From assembly GCA_003213355.1 (NCBI GenBank), contig QCND01000003.1, positions 1-47,860 on the forward strand: 47,860 nt of DNA, given 5' to 3'. The notes below the pieces were generated by a model, which searched no databases, was not told the origin of the DNA, and saw only the letters and a program-made list of their open reading frames with translations. A program made the translations under genes and the position numbers. This DNA comes from Prochlorococcus sp. AG-424-E20 (GTDB taxonomy: Bacteria; Cyanobacteriota; Cyanobacteriia; PCC-6307; Cyanobiaceae). Each line of letters starts with the position of its first letter. The stretch's first letter is position 1. This document shows, in pieces, positions 27,029-35,877 of this stretch.

Positions 27029-28447
27029 ATGACCAAGGCACATTTTGGATTAGTCGGTCTTGGAGTAATGGGAGAGAACCTTGTTCTTAATGCAGAGCGT
27101 AATGGTTTTTCTAGTGTGGTCTATAACCGCACTTATCAAAAAACTGAAGATTTTCTATTAGGTAGGGGGGTCAATAAATCAATTCAAGGAGCGAAGGATC
27201 TTCAAGAATTTGTTTCAAAGCTGGAACGTCCAAGAAGAGTACTAATGATGGTTAAGGCTGGAGCAGCTACTGATGCTGTCATTAATCAGATTTCACCTTT
27301 CCTCGAGGAAGGTGACTTGCTCATCGATGGTGGAAATGCCCAATTTATGGATACAGAAAGAAGAGTAAAAGAACTTGAGAGCAAGAGTTTTGGATACATC
27401 GGGATGGGTGTATCAGGTGGAGCGAAGGGTGCATTGGAAGGACCTAGCATGATGCCTGGTGGCACAAAGTCCTCCTACGATGCCATTGAGAGTTTGTTGA
27501 ATAAAATGGCAGCGCAGGTTGAAGATGGACCTTGTGTGACTTATATCGGTCCAGGGGGGTCAGGACATTTTGTTAAGACCGTTCATAACGGAATTGAATA
27601 TGGAATTGAGCAAATTTTGGCTGAGGCCTATGACTTGATGAAGAGAGTTTGTGGAATGAGTGGTGATGAGATGGCATCTGTTATGGGTTATTGGAATAAA
27701 ACTGAAGAACTTTCCTCCTATCTTGTTGAAATTACTGAGGCGTGTTTACGAGTTAAGGATCCTGATGATAGTTCCGATCTTGTCGAAAAGATAATGGATA
27801 AGGCGGGTCAAAAAGGTACTGGCTTGTGGACAGTTGTCAGCGCGCTTGAACTTGGAGCTTCTGTCCCAACTATCTATGCATCTTTGAATGGAAGGGTTAT
27901 GAGTTCGATGAAAGATCAAAGAAATTATGCAGAAACAATTCTGAACGGTAATAATCCTTCGTTTGTTGATTTTGGAAAGCCTTCTGATGGAATGCCCTTG
28001 CTTATGGATGCAGTTGTATTGGCTACAATAGCTAGCTATGCCCAAGGCATGGATATTCTAAGGCTAGCTTCTGATGAATATGATTACGATCTTGACATGC
28101 CCTCCATTGCTCAAATATGGAAAGGTGGTTGCATAATAAGGTCTACTCTTTTGAGTCGTATTCAGGATGCATTTAAGAAAGATCCGAAGTTAAGCAATCT
28201 TATTCTAGATAGTTGGTTTACTGAACAGGTAAATAATCGTCTTTCTGGTCTGACTCAGGTTGTTTCTGCTGCTGCTAATGCTGGAATTCCAGTTCCGTGT
28301 TTAAGTAGCACTCTTGATTATCTAAATAGCCTTAGAACCTCTAGACTTCCCCAAAACTTGGTTCAGGCAATGAGAGATTGTTTTGGTTCTCATACTTATG
28401 AGCGCGTAGACAAAGCCGGATCATTTCACACTGAATGGATTGATTGA
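27029..28447 (+). CDS. gnd: 6-phosphogluconate dehydrogenase (decarboxylating)
   Basis: Gnd converts 6-phosphogluconate to ribulose 5-phosphate with NADP+, the second oxidative step of the pentose phosphate pathway. The 472-residue length is standard. The nucleotide motif GLGVMG is at residues 10-15, the YNRTYQKTE segment fits NADP preference, GVSGGAKGALEGPSMMPGG is near 128 and the catalytic region GGSGHFVKTVHNGIEYG near 180. The C-terminal tail ends HTEWID. The next gene, pgl, starts 5 bases after the stop and acts just upstream in the same pathway, a clear functional pair. Confidence 0.98.
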   Translation: MTKAHFGLVGLGVMGENLVLNAERNGFSSVVYNRTYQKTEDFLLGRGVNKSIQGAKDLQEFVSKLERPRRVLMMVKAGAATDAVINQISPFLEEGDLLIDGGNAQFMDTERRVKELESKSFGYIGMGVSGGAKGALEGPSMMPGGTKSSYDAIESLLNKMAAQVEDGPCVTYIGPGGSGHFVKTVHNGIEYGIEQILAEAYDLMKRVCGMSGDEMASVMGYWNKTEELSSYLVEITEACLRVKDPDDSSDLVEKIMDKAGQKGTGLWTVVSALELGASVPTIYASLNGRVMSSMKDQRNYAETILNGNNPSFVDFGKPSDGMPLLMDAVVLATIASYAQGMDILRLASDEYDYDLDMPSIAQIWKGGCIIRSTLLSRIQDAFKKDPKLSNLILDSWFTEQVNNRLSGLTQVVSAAANAGIPVPCLSSTLDYLNSLRTSRLPQNLVQAMRDCFGSHTYERVDKAGSFHTEWID

Positions 28448-28452
28448 TACTA

Positions 28453-29169
28453 ATGACTAAATATGTAATTCAAGTTTCAGAAGACAAAAACTCTCTCGCT
28501 CAAGCGGCCTCTGATTTGATTGCTCAGATTGTTGAGTCAACTTTAAAAATTAAAGGTAAAGCAAAAATTGCCCTTTGCGGTGGTTCGACTCCTAAGGCTG
28601 CTTATTCTTTATTGGGTAGAAAAAATATTGATTGGATTAATGTCGATTTGTTCCTTGGAGATGAAAGATGGGTTGACAATGAATCACAAGATAGCAATTG
28701 CTTTCTATTGAATAATTCATTATTTAAAGAAGGTAATCCTTCTTTACAGGCATCATTTTTTAGTGTTTCAACCGTTGAATTAGCATCGCCAGAGGAGAGT
28801 GCCAAAGATTATGAAAAAATTCTGAAAAATAATTTAGAGGGGGATCCACCAAAATTTGATTTAATTTTATTGGGCTTGGGAGATGATGGGCATACAGCCT
28901 CCCTCTTCCCTGGTTCAGATGCATTATTTGAAAGAGATAGCTTAATAACTGTTGGCCAAGGTAAAGGTCATAAAAGAATTACCTTTACAAGTAAACTACT
29001 CAGTTCAGCAGACAATGTGGTCTTCCTAATCAGTGGATCTGCTAAACAAACGGCTCTTAAACGTCTACTGGATCAATCAGAATCATGGGAGCGAACACCT
29101 GCAAAATTAGTTTCACCAAACTCTGAAATTATTGTCTTAGCTGATAAAGATGCTTACCCATCTTTCTAG
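28453..29169 (+). CDS. pgl: 6-phosphogluconolactonase
   Basis: Pgl hydrolyses 6-phosphogluconolactone. I chose ATG 28453 (238 residues, MTKYVIQVSEDKNS); a TTG at 28444 overlapping the gnd stop would add three residues. Motifs of the NagB/Pgl fold are IALCGGSTPKAAYSLL near residue 40, DLFLGDERWVDNESQDSN near 68 and LGLGDDGHTASLFPG near 140. With gnd it forms the oxidative pentose phosphate pair used for NADPH in the dark. It is probably translated from the gnd transcript by coupling. Confidence 0.95.
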   Translation: MTKYVIQVSEDKNSLAQAASDLIAQIVESTLKIKGKAKIALCGGSTPKAAYSLLGRKNIDWINVDLFLGDERWVDNESQDSNCFLLNNSLFKEGNPSLQASFFSVSTVELASPEESAKDYEKILKNNLEGDPPKFDLILLGLGDDGHTASLFPGSDALFERDSLITVGQGKGHKRITFTSKLLSSADNVVFLISGSAKQTALKRLLDQSESWERTPAKLVSPNSEIIVLADKDAYPSF

Positions 29170-29203
29170 TTAGATTATTGTATGAGTAGAGCATACTTCT
29201 TAA

Positions 29204-29779
29204 TTGATTCCTGATTCACCACCGACTGAAATTTCAAAAACTCCTCTCATACAGGGTTCAGAATTTTCAGATTGGAAATCTCTGAATGACACAATTATGG
29301 GCGGATCAAGTCTTGCAAAGTGTCGTTCTTCAGAGAAAGGCTTATTTCTTGAGGGTAACTTAGTAGAAGAAGGAGGTGGCTTTGTTAGTTGCCGCTCTCC
29401 AATTTTTGATAAACCTTTTAATCTTTCCAAATATTCCGGATTAATTCTTGAAGTTGAAGGAGAAGGGAGAACATTGAAATTTGCAATTGCTTGTGAAAAG
29501 AAACCTTTATCACTATCAAATATTCTAAAAGGTGATATTCGTTGGGTGGCATCAATACCCACAAAGAAAAATGGAGTTAGTAGTATAAAAATACCCTTCA
29601 AAGACTTGGAACCGGCTCGTCGAGCAAAGCCTGTTCGGCTACCTCTTGGTTTTGATCCCACTTGTATCAATAGATTTCAAGTACTTTATTCAAAATTTGG
29701 TCAGCCAGGCAAAATGAACTCAGAATTTTTTGCTGGTCCTATCAAAGTCTTAATTAAGTCAATTAGTGCATACTCCTGA
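29204..29779 (+). CDS. CIA30 domain protein
   Basis: The 191-residue protein has the beta-rich CIA30 fold, with FSDWKSLNDTIMGGSSLA near residue 21 and EGGGFVSCRSPIF near 54, then the YSGLILEVEGEGR strand and a C-terminal YSKFGQPGKM. In mitochondria CIA30 (NDUFAF1) helps assemble complex I; in cyanobacteria the role is unproven, though NDH-1 assembly or photosystem maintenance has been considered. The only usable start is TTG 29204, because a stop codon lies immediately upstream in frame. It overlaps the next gene by 14 bases. Confidence 0.85.
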   Translation: MIPDSPPTEISKTPLIQGSEFSDWKSLNDTIMGGSSLAKCRSSEKGLFLEGNLVEEGGGFVSCRSPIFDKPFNLSKYSGLILEVEGEGRTLKFAIACEKKPLSLSNILKGDIRWVASIPTKKNGVSSIKIPFKDLEPARRAKPVRLPLGFDPTCINRFQVLYSKFGQPGKMNSEFFAGPIKVLIKSISAYS

Positions 29780-30161
29780 TTCCAAAGATAGCTTGATAGC
29801 TGAAGTTGCCAAAGCAGCAGACCTTTGTATGAAGCCATATGTTCATTCTGTTTTTTTAGAAAATCAATTAGATGATGAGAATGAATTTGATGACTTAATT
29901 TTTAAAATTCAATCTAGAAATATTGACGGCGAAAGAGAAGAATCTATGGATATTGAACTTGAAGTGTATAAAAGTGGGAATGATGTAAATATGACTATAT
30001 CTTGGAAATCATTAATTGATAGGCCGATATTATGGCAAGGGAAGCATGCAGTTTGGATGGATAGCTCTTCTGGTGTCCAATGCGAAACGCCTTCATATGG
30101 AAAACTTTTTGAGTCCCTTGCGAGAAGACTCAGGACAGTTTTTAAGACTTCGTTAAACTGA
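29766..30161 (+). CDS. conserved-looking small protein of unknown function
   Basis: I do not recognise a family. The 131-residue protein starts at GTG 29766, overlapping the CIA30 gene by 14 bases, so the two are probably translationally coupled. It is acidic in the middle (about residues 36-70), with an even pattern of strands, a Trp-rich section (SWKSLIDRPILWQGKHAVWM, about 79-98) and a basic C-terminal helix (LFESLARRLRTVFK). No membrane segment or signal peptide is seen. It ends one base before the convergent ilvD gene. Its context suggests a role alongside CIA30, which is inference. Confidence 0.7.
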   Translation: MHTPDSKDSLIAEVAKAADLCMKPYVHSVFLENQLDDENEFDDLIFKIQSRNIDGEREESMDIELEVYKSGNDVNMTISWKSLIDRPILWQGKHAVWMDSSSGVQCETPSYGKLFESLARRLRTVFKTSLN

Positions 30162-30162
30162 A

Positions 30163-31833
30163 CTATATTTGATCGGTTGTAGCTCCTTGGCTTGATGAAC
30201 TTACTAGTCTGGAATACTTTCCTAGAATACCTGTCTTATATCTAGGCTTTGGCTTCTTCCATTTCTCCTTCCTTATAGCTAGTTCTCGGTCTTCAACATT
30301 TAACTGAATTAACAATTTATTAGCGTCAACAGTAATACTGTCTCCTTCCTCTACTAATCCAATTGTTCCTCCAACGGCTGCTTCTGGAGCAACGTGGCCG
30401 ACAACTAATCCATATGATCCCCCACTAAATCGGCCGTCTGTAATTAGAGCAACTTTCTCTCCCAAGCCTTGACCTACAATTGCTGAAGTTGGAGAGAGCA
30501 TTTCTCTCATCCCGGGTCCTCCTACAGGTCCTTCATATCTAACGACTACTACATCTCCAGCTTTGACTTTATTGTCTAGAATTGCAGCTAAGCATTCTTC
30601 TTCACTTTCGAAAACCCTTGCAGGCCCTGTTAAAACAGGAGTCTTGACCCCACTGATTTTTGCGACACTTCCTTCACTAGCTAAATTTCCTTTAAGAATA
30701 GCTAGATGTCCTTTCTTATAAATAGGATTTGATATTGCTCTGATAACATCTTGATTTTCTTTGGGCTTTGAGGGGATATCTCTAAGAACTTCTTTAATTG
30801 TTTTACCTTCAATAGTTTTGCATTCTCCATGAAGCATTCCTGCATCGAGGAGTAATTTCATTACTTGAGGAATCCCCCCGGCTTGATGTAAATCTACTGT
30901 TACGTATTTACCGCTTGGCTTGAGGTCGCAAATTACAGGGACAGTTTGTCTTATACGTTCAAAGTCATCGATTGTTAAATCAACTCCTGCAGTTCTCGCT
31001 ATTGCAAGTAGGTGAAGGACAGAATTTGTTGAGCCACCAACAGCCATGATGACACTGATAGCATTCTCAAAGGCTTGTTTTGTTAGTAAATCTAATGGTC
31101 TGATGTTGTTTTTAACTGCATTGACAAGCACCTGAGCACTTTTGGCAGCGCTCTCTGCTTTTTCATCATCTACAGCTGCCATTGTTGAACTAAATGGCAA
31201 ACTAAAACCCATCGTTTCAATTGCCGCAGACATGGTGTTTGCAGTGAACATGCCACCACAACTACCAGGACCAGGGATAGCATTTTTTTCTACCGCTATT
31301 AAACGTTCTTCGTCGATTTTCCCACTTGTTAATTGACCGACAGCTTCAAAAGAACTAACTACAGTTAGGTCGCAACCGTCTAATTTCCCAGGCTTAATTG
31401 TTCCTCCGTAAACAAAGATTGAAGGTATATTCATTCTTGCCATTGATAACATTGCGCCGGGCATATTTTTGTCGCATCCACCTATTGCTAATACACCATC
31501 CATGCTTTGAGCATTGCAAGCTGTCTCAATTGCGTCAGCAATAACTTCTCTTGAAACTAATGAATATTTCATCCCTTCTGTTCCCATAGAGATGCCGTCA
31601 CTTACAGTTATGGTCCCGAATGTTTGAGGCATTGCACCAGCCTCTTTTAAAGCGGCCTCTGCTCTATTAGCCAGATCCATTAATCCCATATTGCATGGGG
31701 TTATTGTGCTGTGACCATTAGCGATTCCGATGATTGGCTTATTAAAGTCATTATCATCAAAGCCAACAGCTCTAAGCATTGCTCTGTTCGGTGAACGTTG
31801 AATACCCTGTGTTATCGCATTTGATCTAAGCAT
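30163..31833 (-). CDS. ilvD: dihydroxy-acid dehydratase
   Basis: IlvD dehydrates dihydroxy acids in valine, leucine and isoleucine synthesis, using an Fe-S cluster. The 556-residue length is standard. The three cluster cysteines are C47 (TPCNMG), about C119 (GGCDKNMPG) and about C191 ([12 protein letters not shown]). The C-terminal [11 protein letters not shown] and [11 protein letters not shown] motifs are present. With leuB at 41.0 kb it covers two steps of branched-chain amino acid synthesis in this window. It is convergent with the unknown gene at 29766, and two further minus-strand genes lie upstream. Confidence 0.98.
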   Translation of the reverse strand: MLRSNAITQGIQRSPNRAMLRAVGFDDNDFNKPIIGIANGHSTITPCNMGLMDLANRAEAALKEAGAMPQTFGTITVSDGISMGTEGMKYSLVSREVIADAIETACNAQSMDGVLAIGGCDKNMPGAMLSMARMNIPSIFVYGGTIKPGKLDGCDLTVVSSFEAVGQLTSGKIDEERLIAVEKNAIPGPGSCGGMFTANTMSAAIETMGFSLPFSSTMAAVDDEKAESAAKSAQVLVNAVKNNIRPLDLLTKQAFENAISVIMAVGGSTNSVLHLLAIARTAGVDLTIDDFERIRQTVPVICDLKPSGKYVTVDLHQAGGIPQVMKLLLDAGMLHGECKTIEGKTIKEVLRDIPSKPKENQDVIRAISNPIYKKGHLAILKGNLASEGSVAKISGVKTPVLTGPARVFESEEECLAAILDNKVKAGDVVVVRYEGPVGGPGMREMLSPTSAIVGQGLGEKVALITDGRFSGGSYGLVVGHVAPEAAVGGTIGLVEEGDSITVDANKLLIQLNVEDRELAIRKEKWKKPKPRYKTGILGKYSRLVSSSSQGATTDQI

Positions 31834-31865
31834 TTGATTTGTATTTAATTGTTTAAAAATTAGAA

Positions 31866-32165
31866 TTAATTAGGAGATCCTAGGTCCTCTAATTGTTTCC
31901 GGACGTCTGCTATTGCCGAATTAAGCTGTTCAACACGTTGCTCAAGGTGCTCGTTGCTTTGATTCCCTAGAGCATTTGATTCTAATTCAGTTGCCTCAGA
32001 GCCATCTTGAATCCTTGGTGCATAAAGCATTGCCTTTTGCTTTCTGGTTTCTTGCCTTTTCTCTGCTTCAGAAAGTAACCACCAAGCTAGACCTGCAGCT
32101 CCAAGTACGGCACCACTAATTAATGATGCCAAACTTCCTGAATTTGAATCTCGGTATTGGCTCAT
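31866..32165 (-). CDS. small single-span membrane protein with coiled coil
   Basis: The 99-residue protein has a short polar N-terminus, one hydrophobic segment (about residues 14-33, [15 protein letters not shown]), a basic stretch ([10 protein letters not shown]) and a C-terminal amphipathic helix (about 75-97) that looks like a coiled coil. The positive charges after the membrane segment suggest the C-terminus faces the cytoplasm. I recognise no named family. It lies between ilvD and upp on the same strand with gaps of 32 and 24 bases, so an operon is plausible. Confidence 0.75.
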   Translation of the reverse strand: MSQYRDSNSGSLASLISGAVLGAAGLAWWLLSEAEKRQETRKQKAMLYAPRIQDGSEATELESNALGNQSNEHLEQRVEQLNSAIADVRKQLEDLGSPN

Positions 32166-32189
32166 AACTTTGAATAACTTCTTTAAATG

Positions 32190-32807
32190 CTAGTCAGATG
32201 AGGTGACTCTGGTTTTGATACGTAATGATGGATCACCAATTCCTGGTGATAGTTCACTTTCTGATATTAATTCAGGATCTATACAAGCACAATAAATATT
32301 CAAATCTTGAATATTTTCACCGATTTCTTTAAGTCCTTGATTAGCGGCTAATGCTGTAATCACTCTTATCCTTCTTGCATCAATTTTTTTATCTCTAAGA
32401 TGATTTAAATCTTTTAAAAGTAGTTTACCGGTTGTTATTTGATCTATGTAAAAAATAATTCCTGCATTTTCCTCAATTTCTTTAGGTAGCCCGCCAATAC
32501 ACAAATTTGAATTAGGAATTAAATTTCTAGCACCTCTAAAGAGCTCAAGCCCTGCAGGCAAATAAGGAATTGCCAAAATAGGAATATTTGGATCAATAAT
32601 TGAACATTCAGTTGTTCCTGCTGAAGTAGTGATCTGTTCTTTTTTACTTGGGATCCAATCTCTCAGAGCTTCATAAGTGAGCCAGGTACCAAGTTGTTCT
32701 AGGCCTGTTGCATAGAGGATTTCTGGGGTAGTAGGGTTCCTTAAAATAGTTAACCAATGTGATATGAGTGGGTGCGGAGGAACTATTACTCTTAAGCTCA
32801 TTGACAT
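32190..32807 (-). CDS. upp: uracil phosphoribosyltransferase-like protein
   Basis: The 205-residue protein aligns by eye with UPRTase along its whole length: IVPPHPLISHWLTILRN near residue 8, IPYLPAGLELFRGARNLIPN near 78 (replacing PILRAGLGM) and the C-terminal IDPELISESELSPGIGDPSLRI (replacing IDERLN-type and GDAGDR). The PRPP loop, normally D-P-M-L-A-T-G-G-[ST], reads DQITTGKLL, so a key second glycine is missing. It may be a low-activity enzyme, a diverged paralogue or a regulatory relative. Start codons MSM give two possible ATGs. It is divergent from the pentapeptide gene over a 71-base gap. Confidence 0.78.
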   Translation of the reverse strand: MSMSLRVIVPPHPLISHWLTILRNPTTPEILYATGLEQLGTWLTYEALRDWIPSKKEQITTSAGTTECSIIDPNIPILAIPYLPAGLELFRGARNLIPNSNLCIGGLPKEIEENAGIIFYIDQITTGKLLLKDLNHLRDKKIDARRIRVITALAANQGLKEIGENIQDLNIYCACIDPELISESELSPGIGDPSLRIKTRVTSSD

Positions 32808-32878
32808 GATTCATTCTTGGCCCTATTTGCCATAACGTGAATAATTAAATTACCTGTTAAAAGTCCTTTTAAGCTCCA

Positions 32879-33391
32879 ATGAACAAAAAAACTTCTTTCA
32901 TCTCTGATTTTAAAGCAATTATTTTTGCTGTATTACTTATTTTTGTTTTGATTTTTCCTTCTCAAAGTGTTTTCGCTAGAACGCCTGCTGAGATTCGCAA
33001 TCAAGAAGAACTAAATATTTCCCAGGATATGTCTAATCAGGATTTAAGTGGAAATGATTTCGTAAAGCTAGATCTGAAGGGCATAAATTTCAGTGAATCA
33101 AACCTGACAGGAGCAGTATTCAATAATAGTAAATTGAATGGAGCAGATTTGCATGGTGCTCAGCTAAATGACGCATTGGCATATGCAACTGATTTCGAAG
33201 GAGCTGATTTAAGGGATGTCGACTTCAATGGTGCATTATTGATGGAAAGTACCTTTACAGATGCTCTTATTGAAGGAGCTGACTTTACAGATGCGGTAAT
33301 AAGTCGAATACAACAAAAAGAACTATGTTCTATTGCTTCTGGAATAAATGCAAAGACCGGTGAGGATACAAGCTATAGTCTTGGTTGCTGA
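32879..33391 (+). CDS. exported pentapeptide repeat protein, probably lumenal
   Basis: The 170-residue protein has a Sec-type signal peptide (basic start, hydrophobic core about 14-28, cleavage likely after VFA at residue 34). Then comes a right-handed beta-helix of about 16 pentapeptides of A(D/N)LxX type, for example GADLHGAQL and GADLRDVDF (about 55-140). The C-terminus has two cysteines, in ELCSIASG and YSLGC, which could form a disulfide. This plan is shared with lumenal pentapeptide proteins of cyanobacteria and chloroplasts, whose function is unknown. It ends 20 bases before the CobW-type GTPase gene. Confidence 0.88.
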   Translation: MNKKTSFISDFKAIIFAVLLIFVLIFPSQSVFARTPAEIRNQEELNISQDMSNQDLSGNDFVKLDLKGINFSESNLTGAVFNNSKLNGADLHGAQLNDALAYATDFEGADLRDVDFNGALLMESTFTDALIEGADFTDAVISRIQQKELCSIASGINAKTGEDTSYSLGC

Positions 33392-33411
33392 CTTGTTGAA
33401 CAAAAATAAAA

Positions 33412-34467
33412 ATGAGTGATAGTCGTCTACCAGTTACTGTGGTTACAGGTTTTCTGGGCTCTGGCAAAACAACACTGTTGAGACATCTTTTAAGTAAAGC
33501 TCATCAACGTCTAGCTGTAGTTGTTAATGAATTTGGATCAGTAGGCTTAGATGGCGACCTTCTTAAAACCTGTGGCTTTTGCCCTGATGATGAAGTAGAT
33601 GAAAGAATAGTTGAATTGAACAATGGCTGTTTATGTTGCACTGTTCAAGAGGACTTCTTACCTGCAATGGAAGTCTTGCTCCTTAGATCAAATCAGCTTG
33701 ATGGAATCATTATTGAAACCAGTGGTCTTGCTTTGCCAAAGCCTTTACTACAAGCTCTTAATTGGCCTGCAATAAGAAGCAAGGTTTTTATTAATGGTGT
33801 CGTAACTTTGGTTGATGGATATGCTCTCTCAAACGGAAGTCCAGTGGGTGATTTAAAAAGTATTAATGAACAAATAACAAATGATAATAGTATTGATCAT
33901 TTGACTCCAATAAATGATCTTTTTAGAGATCAATTGATCTCTGCTGATCTCGTTTTGATTAGTAGGTCTGATTTGCTTTCTGCAAAAAGTTTTTCTTTGG
34001 TTAGGGATGAGGTGAAAAAGCAAGGGAATTCCATTACTAATATTCTGCCAATATCTAATGGAAAAATTGAACCTTCAGTAATTCTTGGCCTTTGCAAAGA
34101 ACAAAACAATATTTCTCGATCAGATCAAAATGACCATGACCATGACCATGACCATGACCATGACCATGACCATGACCATGTTGATGTAATAAGTGAGCAT
34201 TTAAGATTTGAATTTCAAATTGATCAAGATGTATTGAAAAAAATACTTTTAAAACTTGTTCCGGAATATCAAATTCTTCGTATAAAAGGGAGATGCTGGA
34301 TAGAGGGTAAGGCTTTGCCTCTTCAGATCCAAATGGTTGGATCTAGATTTAATTCATGGTTTGAGAGTGCGAATGATGTTTCTTGGAAACCTTCTAAGGC
34401 TGGGATTGATTTAGTCTCTTTGAGTCTGAAAGGCGGAGTCAAAAAAGCTTTTGAATCTTCCGTTTAA
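33412..34467 (+). CDS. CobW/COG0523 metal-chaperone GTPase with Asp-His repeat
   Basis: COG0523 G3E GTPases deliver metal ions, often zinc or cobalt. The 351-residue protein has Walker A GFLGSGKT (13-20), the metal-binding motif CLCC (C73, C75, C76) in NNGCLCCTV, the switch-like ETSGLA near 105, and an SRSD nucleotide motif near 183. A run of eight Asp-His pairs at residues 241-256 forms an extra metal-binding loop between the GTPase and C-terminal CobW domains. Which metal is carried is not shown; no cobalamin genes are adjacent. The start ATG 33412 gives MSDSRLPVTVV, as usual for the family. Confidence 0.92.
   Translation: MSDSRLPVTVVTGFLGSGKTTLLRHLLSKAHQRLAVVVNEFGSVGLDGDLLKTCGFCPDDEVDERIVELNNGCLCCTVQEDFLPAMEVLLLRSNQLDGIIIETSGLALPKPLLQALNWPAIRSKVFINGVVTLVDGYALSNGSPVGDLKSINEQITNDNSIDHLTPINDLFRDQLISADLVLISRSDLLSAKSFSLVRDEVKKQGNSITNILPISNGKIEPSVILGLCKEQNNISRSDQNDHDHDHDHDHDHDHDHVDVISEHLRFEFQIDQDVLKKILLKLVPEYQILRIKGRCWIEGKALPLQIQMVGSRFNSWFESANDVSWKPSKAGIDLVSLSLKGGVKKAFESSV
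34132..34179 (+). repeat. perfect tandem repeat of GACCAT, eight copies
   Basis: Eight exact copies of the hexamer GACCAT encode eight Asp-His pairs in the CobW-type GTPase. No synonymous GAT or CAC codon interrupts them, which points to recent slippage or gene conversion and to likely copy-number variation between strains. Confidence 0.95.
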
Positions 34468-34597
34468 TTAATCGGTTCAAATTATTATATTTATATTAAA
34501 AATAGGTTGTATTTTTATTTTTATCCGCGATTCTTTGTTCGTTAGGAGATAATTCTCTTAATCCAATTTTCTAATAGTTTCTAACCGGAATTTTGTC

Positions 34598-34783
34598 GTG
34601 AGTCAAGCAGTTTCCACTACCGTGAAAAATAAAGTTCAGAGTGTTGCCAATGCTTTGAGTCTTAAGACCTGTAATAAATGTGGCGGTAATGGTTATATGA
34701 AATCTAGTCCAAATTGTTATCACACTTGTCTGACATGCCTAGGAAAAGGATTAATAAGTGAACAAAGAGAAAGTATCAATTAG
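34598..34783 (+). CDS. small DnaJ-type zinc-finger protein
   Basis: The 61-residue protein starts at GTG 34598 and contains two CxxC pairs in DnaJ zinc-finger style: CNKCGGNGYM (about 26-35) and CLTCLGKG (about 48-55). There is no J-domain and no other part, so it is a stand-alone zinc ribbon, a type common in cyanobacteria and plant plastids (BSD2 or related) and linked to protein folding in some cases. The function here is inference. It lies between the CobW-type gene (130-base AT-rich gap, no clear signal) and purS. A second cysteine pair, C42 and C45 region (NCYHTC), may share in zinc binding. Confidence 0.82.
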   Translation: MSQAVSTTVKNKVQSVANALSLKTCNKCGGNGYMKSSPNCYHTCLTCLGKGLISEQRESIN

Positions 34784-34874
34784 AAATTTATCAAATATTA
34801 TCTACAATAAGTTTGTAACCTTCTTTCTTGGGTTAACTAAGAGAAAGGAGTAGGAAAACCATTTATTTTTAAAA

Positions 34875-35147
34875 GTGTCTTTATTTAAAGCAAGAGTTTT
34901 TGTTCATTTAAGACCTTCTGTTTTGGATCCAGCGGGAGAGGCTACTAGGTCAGCTACTAAGAGATTAGGAATAGACGGAGTTACTCAACTAAGAATTGGT
35001 AAAGCTATCGAACTTGAGATCGAAGCGGCAAATAAGGAGGAAGCTCGATCGAAGATTGAGTTGATGAGTGATCGATTGCTCGCAAACCCTGTTATTGAGG
35101 ACTGGTCTTTGGAATTTAAGGACGAACAGAAAACTCTTACAAACTAA
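34875..35147 (+). CDS. purS: phosphoribosylformylglycinamidine synthase subunit PurS
   Basis: PurS is the small linker subunit of the three-part FGAM synthase (PurL-PurQ-PurS) in purine synthesis. The 90-residue protein matches: ARVFVHLRPSVLDPAGEATRSATKRLGI near residue 5 and a C-terminal LLANPVIEDWSLE. The only start in frame is GTG 34875, since a TAG stop lies 21-24 bases upstream. A strong GAAAGGAG at 34843-34850 is too far from it to be the normal site. purQ begins 4 bases after the stop. purL is not in this window. Confidence 0.95.
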   Translation: MSLFKARVFVHLRPSVLDPAGEATRSATKRLGIDGVTQLRIGKAIELEIEAANKEEARSKIELMSDRLLANPVIEDWSLEFKDEQKTLTN

Positions 35148-35151
35148 ATAA

Positions 35152-35805
35152 ATGAATATCGGTATTATTGTTTTTCCTGGATCGAACTGCGACAGGGACG
35201 TAAGGTGGGCTACTGAAGGATGCCTGGGAATTCCTACGAGTTTTCTATGGCATGAAACTACTGATTTATGTGGTTATGACGCAATTGTTATTCCAGGGGG
35301 GTTTAGTTATGGAGATTATTTACGTTGTGGAGCAATAGCAAGATTCGCGCCTGTTTTAAATTCTTTAATCTCTTTTGTTGATAAAGGTGGAAAAGTTCTT
35401 GGCATTTGTAATGGTTTTCAAATACTTACTGAACTTGGTCTCTTGCAAGGTGCTTTAACAAGAAATAAGAATCTACATTTTATTTGTGAAAGAGCAAATT
35501 TATCTATTGAAAGCACAAAATCATCTTGGATGAAAAATTATAAAAAACATGATTCTATTTCACTACCTATCGCTCATGGAGAAGGGAGATATCAATGTAG
35601 CAATGACGTCTTGAAAAAATTGCAGGATGATGATTCGATTGCTCTAAGATACTCTCATAATCCAAATGGATCAATCAATGATATTGCTGGAATTACAAAT
35701 AAAAAAGGAAATGTTTTGGGGATGATGCCACATCCTGAAAGAGCTTGTGATGATGCTTTAGGTAATATTGATGGCAAGTTAATTCTTAGTACACTTCTTT
35801 CTTGA
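35152..35805 (+). CDS. purQ: phosphoribosylformylglycinamidine synthase subunit PurQ (glutaminase)
   Basis: PurQ hydrolyses glutamine to supply ammonia to PurL. The 217-residue class I amidotransferase begins [15 protein letters not shown]. The catalytic cysteine is in GICNGFQIL near residue 86, with the oxyanion region [13 protein letters not shown] near 48. The catalytic histidine and glutamate are in [11 protein letters not shown] near 194. It is tightly linked to purS. A strong bidirectional terminator follows. Confidence 0.97.
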   Translation: MNIGIIVFPGSNCDRDVRWATEGCLGIPTSFLWHETTDLCGYDAIVIPGGFSYGDYLRCGAIARFAPVLNSLISFVDKGGKVLGICNGFQILTELGLLQGALTRNKNLHFICERANLSIESTKSSWMKNYKKHDSISLPIAHGEGRYQCSNDVLKKLQDDDSIALRYSHNPNGSINDIAGITNKKGNVLGMMPHPERACDDALGNIDGKLILSTLLS

Positions 35806-35824
35806 ATTTATTAATCAAGGCATT

Positions 35825-35862
35825 AAAAAAGCTGCTATCAAAATGAGAGATAGCAGCTTTTT
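35825..35862. terminator. bidirectional intrinsic terminator between purQ and the aldolase gene
   Basis: GCTGCTATC (35831-35839) pairs perfectly with GATAGCAGC (35849-35857) around a 9-base loop, extended by A-run 35825-35830 against T-run 35858-35862. It has a T-tail on both strands, lying 20 bases after purQ and 16 bases after the convergent aldolase stop. Confidence 0.9.
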
Positions 35863-35877
35863 GTTAGCTTTTTTAGC

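Noticed and set aside
28444..28452. TTG start of pgl overlapping the gnd stop
   Set aside because: An ATG three codons later fits the family start and keeps 5 bases of spacing.
34132..34179. Repeat tract considered as a CRISPR array
   Set aside because: Units are 6 bases with no spacers and lie inside a coding region encoding Asp-His pairs.
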